Part shown: positions 10,984 to 19,081 of the stretch, one piece after another
How positions within the stretch are numbered: position 1 is the first letter of the stretch
Layout: the number at the start of each line of letters is the position of its first letter
From: Mangrovihabitans endophyticus
GTDB taxonomy: Bacteria; Actinomycetota; Actinomycetes; Mycobacteriales; Micromonosporaceae
Direction of reading: 5' to 3'
Assembly: GCF_014646155.1 (NCBI RefSeq)
Contig: NZ_BMMX01000001.1
Span: 607,720-671,719 of the forward strand
Length of the DNA stretch: 64,000 nt
Program-made: the position numbers and the translations under genes
Notes under the pieces: model-generated
Seen by the model: only the letters and a program-made list of their open reading frames with translations
What the model was told of the DNA's origin: nothing
The model's database searches: none

Positions 10984-11940
10984 TCATCGGTCAAGATGGT
11001 CGCGGGAGACCCGCCACAGCCTGCGGGCGGCTTCCGGGTCCAGGGCCCACCTCTTCACGGCGTGGCTGTGCTCGAACAGGGTCGCGTCGTCGTCCACGGT
11101 GCAGGCCTCGTTCCCGTCGTCGAGATAGTGGCCGCCGGTGCCGGCGAATTCCGGGGCGACCGCGGCGACGAGTGTCGTGGCGGCGCCCTGCTGGGTGGTC
11201 TTGTAGGTGAAGACTCCCGCGGACTCGGCCGCGGCGAGATAGTCCCGCTGCTCACTGGTGAAGTCGCGTTGCAGGCCGGTCGCGACGCCGCCGGGGTTCA
11301 CCGCGTTCGCGACGATGCCGTCGGCGGCCCAGCGGCGCGAGGCTTCGACCGCGAACAGGACGTTGGCGGTCTTCGCCTGCCCGTACGCGGCCTGCGGATC
11401 GTAGTCGCGCCGGTCGAAGTGGAGGTCGTCGAAGACGACTGGCGAATTCATGTGTGCGCCCGAGGTGAGCGCGACGATGCGGGACTCGCCCCGGTCCCGG
11501 GCGCCCGCCGCGAGGGCGTCGTGCAGCCCGAGGCTGAGCGCGAAGTGGCCGAGATGGTGGGTGGCGAACTGCCACTCCCAGCCTTCCACGGTGCGGCGCA
11601 GGCCGGGAGTGAACACGCCGGCGTTGTTGATGAGCAGGTGCAGCGGTCCGGTCCAGCGGTGGCCGAAAGCGGTGACTGACCGTCTGTCGGTCAGGTCGAG
11701 GGCGCTGACGTGCAGGCGACGGTTGCCGGTCGCGCGGGTGATGTCGTCGGCCGTCCGGTGTCCCGCGGCCGTATCGCGGACGGCGAGGGTGATCTCGGCG
11801 CCGCAGCGGGCGAGGGATCGGGCCGTTTCCACGCCGATCCCGGACGAGGCGCCGGTGACGACCGCGCGGATGCCGCTGAGGTCGAGCCCCGCCACGACGT
11901 CGTCGGCGGTGCTGGCGGCGCCGAATCGAGTGCTGATCAT
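10984..11940 (-). CDS. Short-chain dehydrogenase/reductase
   Basis: 318 aa. Classical SDR of the retinol-dehydrogenase/protochlorophyllide-reductase-like branch. The NAD(P)-binding motif TGASSGIG is at about residue 35, NNAG at about 110, and the catalytic pair appears as an active-site Ser (ALTSGAH) and YGQAK. It starts at ATG 11940; the reading frame runs much further upstream but would then cross the divergent TetR gene, so the internal start is chosen. It shares a 93-bp intergenic region with the TetR gene at 12034, where a palindrome probably serves as the repressor site. This is the classic arrangement for a repressor controlling a detoxifying or redox enzyme. Substrate unknown. Confidence 0.85.
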   Translation of the reverse strand: MISTRFGAASTADDVVAGLDLSGIRAVVTGASSGIGVETARSLARCGAEITLAVRDTAAGHRTADDITRATGNRRLHVSALDLTDRRSVTAFGHRWTGPLHLLINNAGVFTPGLRRTVEGWEWQFATHHLGHFALSLGLHDALAAGARDRGESRIVALTSGAHMNSPVVFDDLHFDRRDYDPQAAYGQAKTANVLFAVEASRRWAADGIVANAVNPGGVATGLQRDFTSEQRDYLAAAESAGVFTYKTTQQGAATTLVAAVAPEFAGTGGHYLDDGNEACTVDDDATLFEHSHAVKRWALDPEAARRLWRVSRDHLDR

Positions 11941-11974
11941 GAGTGCCCTCCCGGGAGCTGTGATGACTAGACTA

Positions 11975-12004
11975 GCTATACAAATTATGCTTATCCTGTA
12001 TAGC
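11975..12004. promoter_or_regulatory. Inverted repeat between divergent SDR and TetR genes (candidate TetR operator)
   Basis: GCTATACA and its exact complement TGTATAGC are separated by 14 bp, in an AT-rich patch within the 93-bp divergent promoter region. The position and symmetry are what a TetR dimer site controlling both genes would show. Confidence 0.6.
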
Positions 12005-12033
12005 GCATTCAGTCGGGTGTTAGGCTCCCGGGC

Positions 12034-12672
12034 ATGGGTGATCCCGGCCGCACGACCGGCGACGAGCCGCGCAACGACCGGCGCGGGCAGGTTCTCGCCG
12101 CAGCGCTGCAGACCTTCGCCCGCTTCGGTTACCGGAAGACGTCGATGGAGGACGTCGCCCGGGCCGCGGCCATCTCCCGACCCGGGCTGTACTTCCTCTT
12201 CTCCTCCAAGCCGGACCTGTTCCGGGCCGCCGTCGTGCAAGCCCTGGACGGCGACGTCACCGCGGCGCAACACACCCTGGCGGATACCCGTCGCCCGCTG
12301 CACGACCGGCTGATCGAGGCGTTCGACCTGTGGACCGGGCGCTACATCGGCCCGATGACCCGTGAGGTCGCCACCCTGATGGACACCAACCCGGAGCTGC
12401 TCGGCCCGGTCATCGCCGACTACCCCGGGCGGTTCGCCGCGCTGGTCACCGAGGCGGTCGCGGCCGGCCCGCCGGCACCGGCCCCGGACCGCGCGGAGAA
12501 GGTGACCCGGACGCTGCTGAGCACCGCCGCGGGCATCAAACAGGAAGTGGCCACGCGAGAGGACTTCGTCGCGCGGATGACCGTCGCCGTCGACCTGCTC
12601 CTGACCGCCCTCACCTGCACCGCAGGGCAGACGTCGTCGACGCCTTCCGCCAAGGGCGCGAACCGGTGCTGA
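12034..12672 (+). CDS. TetR-family transcriptional regulator
   Basis: 212 aa. The N-terminal HTH lies at about residues 20-65: GQVLAAALQTFARFGYRKTSMEDVARAAA followed by ISRPGLYFLFSSK, a standard TetR recognition-helix layout. The rest is a helical ligand-binding domain with no visible family signature. It is divergent from the SDR gene, and the 8-bp inverted repeat between them is its likely autoregulatory operator. It most likely represses the SDR until a small molecule binds. Confidence 0.88.
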   Translation: MGDPGRTTGDEPRNDRRGQVLAAALQTFARFGYRKTSMEDVARAAAISRPGLYFLFSSKPDLFRAAVVQALDGDVTAAQHTLADTRRPLHDRLIEAFDLWTGRYIGPMTREVATLMDTNPELLGPVIADYPGRFAALVTEAVAAGPPAPAPDRAEKVTRTLLSTAAGIKQEVATREDFVARMTVAVDLLLTALTCTAGQTSSTPSAKGANRC

Positions 12673-12715
12673 CCGGGCGGGCCGGACGCGGACCGCATGG
12701 CTGGGTTGGAGGCGG

Positions 12716-13324
12716 TCAGTCCGTGTCGGCCGCGCTTCCCCCATGGCGGCGTGCGGCCTGCCTCGCCGTGGATTCCACGCGGTCGTGGAATTCGGTCCGC
12801 CACGCGTTGCCGGTCGCGGGCAGGTTGCTGACGGTGTGGTGAAAACCCGCGCTGCCGTCGATCATCTCGCGGACGATGTCGGCGTGACCCGCGTGCCGGC
12901 AGGTTTCGGTGATCATGTGGACGAGCATCCACTGTAGGGTCACGTCACGCATGCCTTCGGGAAAGTGCGGCACCGTGCCCGGCGTGTCGAGGTCGAGGGC
13001 GGCGATGGTCGCGTCGGCATGCGTCCATGAGCGCCGGTACAGCTCGACGATCTGGTCGCGGGACTCGTCGGCGCCGACGAGGAAATCACCGGCGTCAGTG
13101 GTGTCCACCAGCCAGGCCGGGGCGTCGGGGGCGGGCCTGCCGAAGACCTCGCCGAAATAGCCGAACTCGTTGCCGGTCATGTGTTTCACGAGGCCGAGCA
13201 GATTGGTGCCGGTGGACGTGAGCGGGCGGCGTGCGTCGTACTCAGAGAGTCCCTCGAGTTTCCACACCAGCACGTCGCGCACCTGTTGCAGGTAGAGGTG
13301 CAGGTAAGCCTTGGCATCCAGCAT
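12716..13324 (-). CDS. DinB/DUF664-family four-helix protein
   Basis: 202 aa. Matches the DUF664/DinB superfamily of metal-binding four-helix bundles. It starts LDAKAYLHLYLQQVRDVLVWKLEGLSEYDA, has the NLLGLVKHMTGNEFGYFGEVFGR segment, and has the third-helix motif MLVHMITETCRHAGHADIVREMIDG. The histidines at LVKH, VHMITE and RHAGHAD are the usual triad for Ni/Zn. Relatives are thiol-dependent S-transferases (mycothiol or bacillithiol) or have no known function. It is convergent with the TetR gene (43-bp gap) and is followed on the same strand by the ArsR-rhodanese operon, but appears to be a separate unit. Confidence 0.8.
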   Translation of the reverse strand: MLDAKAYLHLYLQQVRDVLVWKLEGLSEYDARRPLTSTGTNLLGLVKHMTGNEFGYFGEVFGRPAPDAPAWLVDTTDAGDFLVGADESRDQIVELYRRSWTHADATIAALDLDTPGTVPHFPEGMRDVTLQWMLVHMITETCRHAGHADIVREMIDGSAGFHHTVSNLPATGNAWRTEFHDRVESTARQAARRHGGSAADTD

Positions 13325-13370
13325 GGTCGATGCTATCAGGCGGCGCCGAGGTGGCGCGGCAGCAGCGCGC

Positions 13371-14042
13371 TCACGGCTCGACCGGGTGGCCCTGCCGCTG
13401 CCAGCGGGTAATTCCTCCGCTCAACGGCCGCGCCGCGACGTCGTGGGCGTGCAGCAGGCGGACCATCCGCGGGGAGAGCACGCAGTACGGCCCCTGGCAG
13501 TACGCGATGATCTCCCGTCCGGCGGGCATGGCGTCGAGGCGGCTCTCCAGTTCGGCCGCGGGCACCGACACCGCGCCGGGCAGGTGGCCCCGGGCGAAGT
13601 CGGCCGCCGAGCGCACGTCGACGACCATGATGTCGGGGTCGCCGAGCCGCGGCGACAGCTCCTCGGCGGTGATCGGCTGCAGGTCGTCCTCGCCGAGCAG
13701 GTCGCCGATGGCGGTGCGCAGATCGGCCAGGCGCAGCTCGGCGACCGATTCCAGGGTGTGCACCAAGGCGGACACCTCGGGGCCGGCCAGCCGATAGAGG
13801 ATCCGAGTGCCCTCGCGGCGGTTGGTCACCAGGTTGGCGGCCCGCAACTGCTGCAACTGGGCGGAGGTGTTCTTGAGCGGGACGCCGGCCGACGCGGCGA
13901 GGCCCTCGACGTCGCTCTCGCCCTTTTCGAGCAGGTCGAGCAGTCGCAACCGGATCGGGCTGGCCACCGCCTTGCCGATCCGCGCGATCTGCCGGTAGAC
14001 CTCGGACTCGGGAAACCGGTGGGCCTCGGGACGGTCCTGCAT
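13371..14042 (-). CDS. ArsR-family HTH repressor fused to a rhodanese domain
   Basis: 223 aa. Residues about 15-95 form an ArsR winged helix (IGKAVASPIRLRLLDLLEKGE, then GVPLKNTSAQLQQLRAANLV and a RREGTRILYRLAG wing). Residues about 120-220 form a rhodanese domain with VDVRSAADFARGHLPGAVSVP and the active-site loop CQGPYC (Cys as persulfide carrier). This architecture is known in regulators that sense sulfane sulfur or persulfides. It is the last gene of a six-gene minus operon (20641 to 13371), 7 nt after the MFS gene, so it may couple operon expression to sulfur chemistry. That fits the two cysteine-synthase homologues nearby, but is inference. Confidence 0.85.
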   Translation of the reverse strand: MQDRPEAHRFPESEVYRQIARIGKAVASPIRLRLLDLLEKGESDVEGLAASAGVPLKNTSAQLQQLRAANLVTNRREGTRILYRLAGPEVSALVHTLESVAELRLADLRTAIGDLLGEDDLQPITAEELSPRLGDPDIMVVDVRSAADFARGHLPGAVSVPAAELESRLDAMPAGREIIAYCQGPYCVLSPRMVRLLHAHDVAARPLSGGITRWQRQGHPVEP

Positions 14043-14049
14043 CGGGAAG

Positions 14050-15270
14050 TCAGCCTACCGTGACCGCCTGCGGAGCCGGTCGCACCGCGTCGTGCGGCAG
14101 GCGCGGCTCGACGCCGAGCAGGGTCACCGCCGACGCGGTCACCCCGAGGGCAAGCACCAGCCACATCCCGGCCGGGGAGAACGTGAGCAGCGCGGTGAGG
14201 ACGGCCGGGGCGAGCGCCGTCGGCACCGCCCAGGAGAGCTGGTAGACCGCGAGGTGCCGGCCCCTGGTCTCGGCCGGTGCGGCGCTGGCCACCAGCGCGG
14301 ACGCCGCCGCGCCGTGCAGCAACTCGCCGAGCGTGAACAACGCGGTCGCGAGGAACACCCCGGCCAGCACGGCGGACCGGGCGGGAAGCAGCCCGAGGAG
14401 CGCGAAACCCACGAACGACACGCAGAACACGGCGGCGCCCAGCGCGGTGGCCCGGGTGCGCCGGTAGCGAGCGAGCGCCCGGGTGACCGGGATCTGCAGC
14501 ACCGCGATGCCGAACGTGTTGATCGCGTAGAGGACGCCGATCAGCGAGGCGGGCGTGGAAAGATGCTGGGTCACATACACCGGCAGGCTGACCGAGAGCA
14601 CCATGTAGCCGAATGCGATCGGGATGTTGAGCAGGGTCAGCGTGAGGAACGGCCGGTTGCGGGCGACCAGGCGGTACCCGCGTTTGGCGCCGGCGGGGGC
14701 GTGGCGGCCGGGCGGCACCGGGATGGAGCGCATGATGAGCGCGGTGAGCAGGTAGGTGACCGCGGCGGTGAGCACCACGGCCAGGTAGGCGGCGTCGGCG
14801 TCGAGCGCGAGCACCCCGGCCGCGATGAGCCCGCCCAGCCCGAGGCCGGCGTTGCGCAGGCTGCGCTGGGCGGCGAGCATCCGGTCGCGGGCCTGTCCCT
14901 GCACGATCTCGGCGATGAACGACTGGATCGACGGCGAGAACGACACGTCGCCGAACGAGACGAGCAGCACGGCCAGGAACATCGGCGCCGGGGAGTGCAC
15001 GAACGCGTACGCGGTGAAGCCCACCGCCCGCACCAGGTAGCCGCCGACCACGATGGTGCGGGCGCCGAAGCGGTCGACCAGCACGCCGCTGACCGGGTTG
15101 CCGATCAGTCCGATCAGCGCGGCGCTGCTGATCAGCGCGCCGACCTGACCGACCGGCAGCCCGGTGACGTGGTGGAAGTAGAGCAGGGACAGCGGTAGGT
15201 ACATGCCCGCCCCGGTGGCGTCGACCGCCATGCCCACCATGTAGCGGGCCTGCACGGACGGCGATCTCAT
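14050..15270 (-). CDS. MFS transporter (12 TM, exporter-like)
   Basis: 406 aa with about 12 hydrophobic segments. The MFS motif-A-like loop after TM2 reads GNPVSGVLVDRFGART, which supports an H+-coupled exporter of the drug-efflux type. The start ATG overlaps the stop of the upstream ATP-grasp gene by 4 bp (ATGA), so it is translationally coupled to the ligases. The likely role is export of the ligase product or self-protection. The gene ends 7 nt before the ArsR-rhodanese start. Confidence 0.85.
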   Translation of the reverse strand: MRSPSVQARYMVGMAVDATGAGMYLPLSLLYFHHVTGLPVGQVGALISSAALIGLIGNPVSGVLVDRFGARTIVVGGYLVRAVGFTAYAFVHSPAPMFLAVLLVSFGDVSFSPSIQSFIAEIVQGQARDRMLAAQRSLRNAGLGLGGLIAAGVLALDADAAYLAVVLTAAVTYLLTALIMRSIPVPPGRHAPAGAKRGYRLVARNRPFLTLTLLNIPIAFGYMVLSVSLPVYVTQHLSTPASLIGVLYAINTFGIAVLQIPVTRALARYRRTRATALGAAVFCVSFVGFALLGLLPARSAVLAGVFLATALFTLGELLHGAAASALVASAAPAETRGRHLAVYQLSWAVPTALAPAVLTALLTFSPAGMWLVLALGVTASAVTLLGVEPRLPHDAVRPAPQAVTVG

Positions 15271-16541
15271 CGCGGGCTGGCCATCGTGGTCTGCGCCTCG
15301 AAGCGGCGGCCCAGCTCGCGCAGCCGGCCTTCACACTCGGCGCGGGTCGGCGCGGTGGCGACCGCGGCGGCCAGGAAGTCCGCCGAGCCGGCCGCCGGGG
15401 GGATGACCTGACCGGGCTCGGCCCACACCCAGAAGTTGCTGACCCAGGGCTCGGCCGGCTGCCGGGGGACCGAGCGCACCTCGCCGGGTCGCTTCATGAG
15501 CAGCACCTGCCCGGACATGGCCGCGGGCCTCGGCAGCCCGCCGCCGGGCGGCGGCGACGGCAGCGGCGGCAGCGGAAGGCCCACCTCCAGGCGCAGCACG
15601 CACTCGGCCAGGTTCACCCCGAACATCGCCACGATCACTTCGCGGACCTTGGCGCCGGCCGTGCGCCCGGCGACTTCGCAGAGCACCAGGCGGTCGTCGG
15701 CGGTGTGGAAGATCTCGGCGTGGAAGGCGTGGTCGAGCATCGCGCTGCCGGGCGGGCGCAACGCCGCGAGCGTGCGGTCGGTCAGCTCCAGCAGCCGCGG
15801 GGTGAGCGGGTCCGCCGGGTCCAGGGTGACGTCGACGCGCGCGCCGTGGTCGGTGCCGAAGGAGGCCAGGTCGTACTGGTACTGCGAGGGCCAGGCCAGC
15901 ACCGTCTCGCCGCCGACGACCAGGCCGTCCACATGACACATCCGGCCCGGGACGTACGCCTCGATCAGCAGATCGTCGCGCGGGCCGTCGGCGTACGCCC
16001 CGGCGACCTGCCCGGTGAGCTGGTCGCGGTCGTGCAGGATGCGCAGGCCGATGGAGTTGAAGCCGGCGCGGTCCTTGACCACCACCGGGAAGCCGTGCTC
16101 GTCGGCGAAGGCCAGAGCTTCGCCGGCCGTGCGGGGTGCCGCATGCCGGGCGACCGGGACACCCGCGGCGGCGGCCAGGCGCTTCATCAGCAGCTTGTCG
16201 CGAAACGGCGCGAGGTCGGCGGTGCGATGGCCGGGCAGGCCCAGCTTCTCGCGCAACCAGGCGGCGTGCAGCAGGTCGCCCTCGTGCAGCGCCACCACGA
16301 GCTTGGTGCCGAATCGCCTGGCCAGCTCCAGGGCGCGCGCGCGGACCCGGCGGCCGTCGAGGAAGTCGTCGAGCAGTTCGAGGTGGGTGAAGTAGGGGCC
16401 GGGGCCGTCGGGTACGGGTTCGGCGAAGCTCGCGAACTTGTCCCGGGCGGCGAGCACCACCACCTCGCCGTCGTAGCCGGTGAGCCATCGTTCGTACGGG
16501 AACGGTTCGAACGGGTTCCGGTGCAGGATGAGCAGGCTCAC
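15267..16541 (-). CDS. ATP-grasp ligase (second of a tandem pair)
   Basis: 424 aa from GTG 16541, which overlaps the upstream ATP-grasp stop (GTGA). The N-terminal preATP-grasp region (LLILHRNPFEPFPYERW) is followed by an ATP-grasp fold. DKLLMKRLAAAAGVPVARH marks the start of the ATP subdomain, FPVVVKDRAGFNSIG holds the nucleotide-binding Lys, and LLIEAYVPGRMCHVDG plus LCEVAGRTAG hold the metal and acyl-phosphate residues. Family members join a carboxylate (as acyl phosphate) to an amine. It is adjacent to another ATP-grasp, an AMP-ligase and an MFS, in a region with no NRPS, so peptide-like amide bond formation is the reasonable role. Substrates are unknown. Confidence 0.85.
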   Translation of the reverse strand: MSLLILHRNPFEPFPYERWLTGYDGEVVVLAARDKFASFAEPVPDGPGPYFTHLELLDDFLDGRRVRARALELARRFGTKLVVALHEGDLLHAAWLREKLGLPGHRTADLAPFRDKLLMKRLAAAAGVPVARHAAPRTAGEALAFADEHGFPVVVKDRAGFNSIGLRILHDRDQLTGQVAGAYADGPRDDLLIEAYVPGRMCHVDGLVVGGETVLAWPSQYQYDLASFGTDHGARVDVTLDPADPLTPRLLELTDRTLAALRPPGSAMLDHAFHAEIFHTADDRLVLCEVAGRTAGAKVREVIVAMFGVNLAECVLRLEVGLPLPPLPSPPPGGGLPRPAAMSGQVLLMKRPGEVRSVPRQPAEPWVSNFWVWAEPGQVIPPAAGSADFLAAAVATAPTRAECEGRLRELGRRFEAQTTMASPR

Positions 16542-17869
16542 CGGGCCTCCCCGGGGGCGCGGCGGGCGGCCAGGATCTCGGCGGCGGGCGTGCCCAGCTC
16601 GGCCGCGCGGGCCATGCTGGTGGTGCCGTCGGCATGAGACACGGTGATCCGGATCCGGTCGTTGATCAGTTTCTCGCTGCGCAGCAGGGCGGCCGAGGTG
16701 TCCGGGCCGGCGACCGCGACCAGGCCGAGCCGGTCCCAGTTGTCGGTGAGCTGCCGCACGGTGTCGCCGGGTTTCGCGCTGATGCGCACCACGAAGACGT
16801 CGTCCTCGGCCGCCGCCTGCTCGGCGCCCTCGACCGAGACGACCGTGCCGGGCCGGCCGAGCACGAACCGCGACGCCGCGGCGCCGTCCGCGCCCGGCTC
16901 GTCGGGCAACGGCTCGACCAGACCGAACGGCCAGGCCAGGGCGTACGTCGAGAGGTCCACCCCGTACACCCGCTCGACCAGCTCGGGCACCGCGTCCCCG
17001 CTGATCCGGTTGTGCGTCTCGATGATCGCCGGGCCGCGCGGGCCGAACCGCAGCTCGGTGTGCGCCACGCCGTCGCGGTATCCCATGTGGGTGAGGAACT
17101 CGGACACGGCCTCGCGGATCTCCTGCCGCACGGCGGGGTCGAGCCGGGCCGGCACACCGTGGCCGATCTCGGCGAAGGTGCCGGCGCCGAGGAACTTCTC
17201 GGTGATCGTCACGATCACGTGCCGCCCGCCGAAGCTCATCGACTCGACGCTGAACTCGGGGCCGTCGATGTACTCCTCCATCACGAAGTCCTGCAGCACG
17301 AACAGGGTGGAGACGCGGTCGGTGCGGGTGCCGCGCAGCCCGCACACCGCGTCCCAGACGGCGGCCTCCTGCCCGGCGCCCTCGACGAGGAAGACGGCGA
17401 GGCTGGCGGTGCCGTCGGCGGGCTTGACCACGTACGGGTAGCCGTGCGCGGCGCCGAACGCCGCGAGGTCGCTCTCCGCGCGCAACGGTGCCGCGGCCAC
17501 GGCCCGGCGGTCCCGCCCGGCCAGCCATTCGCGCATCAGCGTCTTGTCGCGCATGCGGCGCACGACCTCGACGGGGGTGGCCTCGATGCCGAAGAGCTCG
17601 TTGGCGCGGGCCGCGTTCTCCAGGCCGGGCTCGGTGAGTGAGACGGCCACCCGGAAGCCCGGCGCGGCGTGCAGCTCGCGGACGACCGGCTCGACCAATG
17701 TCCAGTCGGTGTAGTCGAGCACGTGGACCTGGTCCGCGAGTTCCCGCTGCCGGTCACTGATCTTGGTGGGGTGCTGCAGCAGCAGGACCCGCAACCCGAG
17801 CGCGTGCGCCTTGCGGACCGTGTCGTCGGTGCCGCCGACGATCAGGACGGTCTTCTCGGAGGTGCTCAT
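16538..17869 (-). CDS. ATP-grasp ligase (first of a tandem pair)
   Basis: 443 aa. N-terminal region TVLIVGGTDDTVRKAHALGLRVLLLQ is a Rossmann-like preATP-grasp fold. The ATP-grasp core has DKTLMREWLAG, YPYVVKPADGTASL (nucleotide-binding Lys), FVMEEYIDGPEFSVES and IETHNRISGDAVPEL (metal-binding Glu/Asn with the Arg). The pattern resembles the L-amino-acid ligase/carboxylate-amine ligase group (BacD-like). It overlaps its neighbours by 4 bp on both sides: the monooxygenase stop (ATGA) and the next ATP-grasp (GTGA). It probably activates an amino acid or aromatic acid as acyl phosphate for condensation. Confidence 0.85.
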   Translation of the reverse strand: MSTSEKTVLIVGGTDDTVRKAHALGLRVLLLQHPTKISDRQRELADQVHVLDYTDWTLVEPVVRELHAAPGFRVAVSLTEPGLENAARANELFGIEATPVEVVRRMRDKTLMREWLAGRDRRAVAAAPLRAESDLAAFGAAHGYPYVVKPADGTASLAVFLVEGAGQEAAVWDAVCGLRGTRTDRVSTLFVLQDFVMEEYIDGPEFSVESMSFGGRHVIVTITEKFLGAGTFAEIGHGVPARLDPAVRQEIREAVSEFLTHMGYRDGVAHTELRFGPRGPAIIETHNRISGDAVPELVERVYGVDLSTYALAWPFGLVEPLPDEPGADGAAASRFVLGRPGTVVSVEGAEQAAAEDDVFVVRISAKPGDTVRQLTDNWDRLGLVAVAGPDTSAALLRSEKLINDRIRITVSHADGTTSMARAAELGTPAAEILAARRAPGEAR

Positions 17870-19074
17870 GGTGTCCTCCCGCTCTCCGAAGATTCCAGTA
17901 TTCTAGAGAACTTTGGAATATGGTGCATCCAGGCCACGTGATCGTGAAGCTCGTCCGAGGTCAGCGCGGCGAGCCGGGCGTTGCGGGCATGCGCGGCCGG
18001 GCCCACCGGGTGCCACAGGCGGATGCTCTCCAGCGACACGCGCTGCACCGCGGCCGTGCGTTCGCGGCGATGCGCGTTGTACTCCCGCAGCATCGGCGCG
18101 AACCCGTCCGTCCGGCCGGCGGACAGCGCGCCGAGCACCACCGCGTCCTCCAGGGCCTGACAGGCGCCCTGGGCGGCGTAGTGCAGCATCGGGTGCGCCG
18201 CGTCGCCGAGCAGCGCGACCCGGCCGTCGGTCCAGTCCTGCACCGGAGGCCGGTCGATCAGCACCCATGCCCGCCAGTCCGCGCCGAGCGCGAGCAGCCG
18301 CCGGGGCGCCTCGGCCAGCGCGGTGAACAGGCCGCGCACCGTTGCCGCGGGGACCGGCACACCCGAGACCACCCGGGTGGCCCGGTCGTCGAAGCTGGCC
18401 GCCATGTTGAGGAAACGGCCACCGGCGATCGCGTAGTGCACGAAGTGGCAGCCCGGGCCCGCCCACCAGGTGACCGCGTTCCACCGCAGCTCGGGCGGCA
18501 CCCGCTCGATCGGCACCAGGGACCGGTACACGGTGATGCCGCTGTTGCGCGGATCGCCGTCGCCGACGAGCTGGCGGCGCACCGCCGAGCGCACGCCGTC
18601 CGCGCCGATCAGCACGTCGCCGGTGACCCGCTCGCCGGTCTCGAGCACGGCCGTCGCGCTGCCCTCGTCCCGGTGGTACCCCGTGACGTGCTGCTGGGCG
18701 CGCAGCTCGACCCGGCCGGTCGCGCGGACCGCATCGTGCAGCATGCGGTGCAGCTCGCCGCGGTGCACCACGACGTACGGGTTGCCGAACCGTCGCCGGT
18801 AGGTCTCGGTGAGCGGCATGCTCGTGACGTGCTCACCGCTGACCCCGTCCATGAACCGCAGGTGGTCGATCGCTCGCGCGCGGGCCCGGACCGGCGCACC
18901 GAGGCCGAGCTCGTCGAGCGCCCGGATGCCGTTCGCGGCCAACTGGATGCCGGCGCCGAGCTCGGCGAAGGTGTCGTTGCGTTCCAGCACGACGGCCTCG
19001 TGCCCGTGCCGGGACAGGCTCAGCGCGGTCGCGAGCCCGCCGATGCCGCCGCCCACGACCAGGAAACGCGCCAC
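17866..19074 (-). CDS. FAD-dependent aromatic-ring-type monooxygenase
   Basis: 402 aa PHBH-fold flavoprotein. N-terminal FAD motif GGGIGGLATALSLSRHGHEAVVLE, the mid-protein VTGDVLIGADGVRSAVRRQL (DG motif), and the second FAD motif GRVALLGDAAHPMLHYAAQGACQALEDAV. The closest general type is salicylate 1-hydroxylase or 6-hydroxynicotinate-3-monooxygenase-like enzymes, which hydroxylate (sometimes decarboxylate) electron-rich rings with NAD(P)H. It is second in the minus operon, 7 nt after the AMP-ligase stop and overlapping the ATP-grasp start. Its partner in the window could be any aromatic acid in the pathway; the true substrate is not deducible. Confidence 0.87.
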   Translation of the reverse strand: MARFLVVGGGIGGLATALSLSRHGHEAVVLERNDTFAELGAGIQLAANGIRALDELGLGAPVRARARAIDHLRFMDGVSGEHVTSMPLTETYRRRFGNPYVVVHRGELHRMLHDAVRATGRVELRAQQHVTGYHRDEGSATAVLETGERVTGDVLIGADGVRSAVRRQLVGDGDPRNSGITVYRSLVPIERVPPELRWNAVTWWAGPGCHFVHYAIAGGRFLNMAASFDDRATRVVSGVPVPAATVRGLFTALAEAPRRLLALGADWRAWVLIDRPPVQDWTDGRVALLGDAAHPMLHYAAQGACQALEDAVVLGALSAGRTDGFAPMLREYNAHRRERTAAVQRVSLESIRLWHPVGPAAHARNARLAALTSDELHDHVAWMHHIPKFSRILESSESGRTP

Positions 19075-19081
19075 GGCCGGG

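Noticed and set aside
11941..12744. N-terminal extension of the SDR frame across the divergent TetR gene
   Set aside because: Low-complexity Arg/Ala-rich translation, no homology, and it would overlap a clear TetR gene. The ATG at 11940 is adopted.
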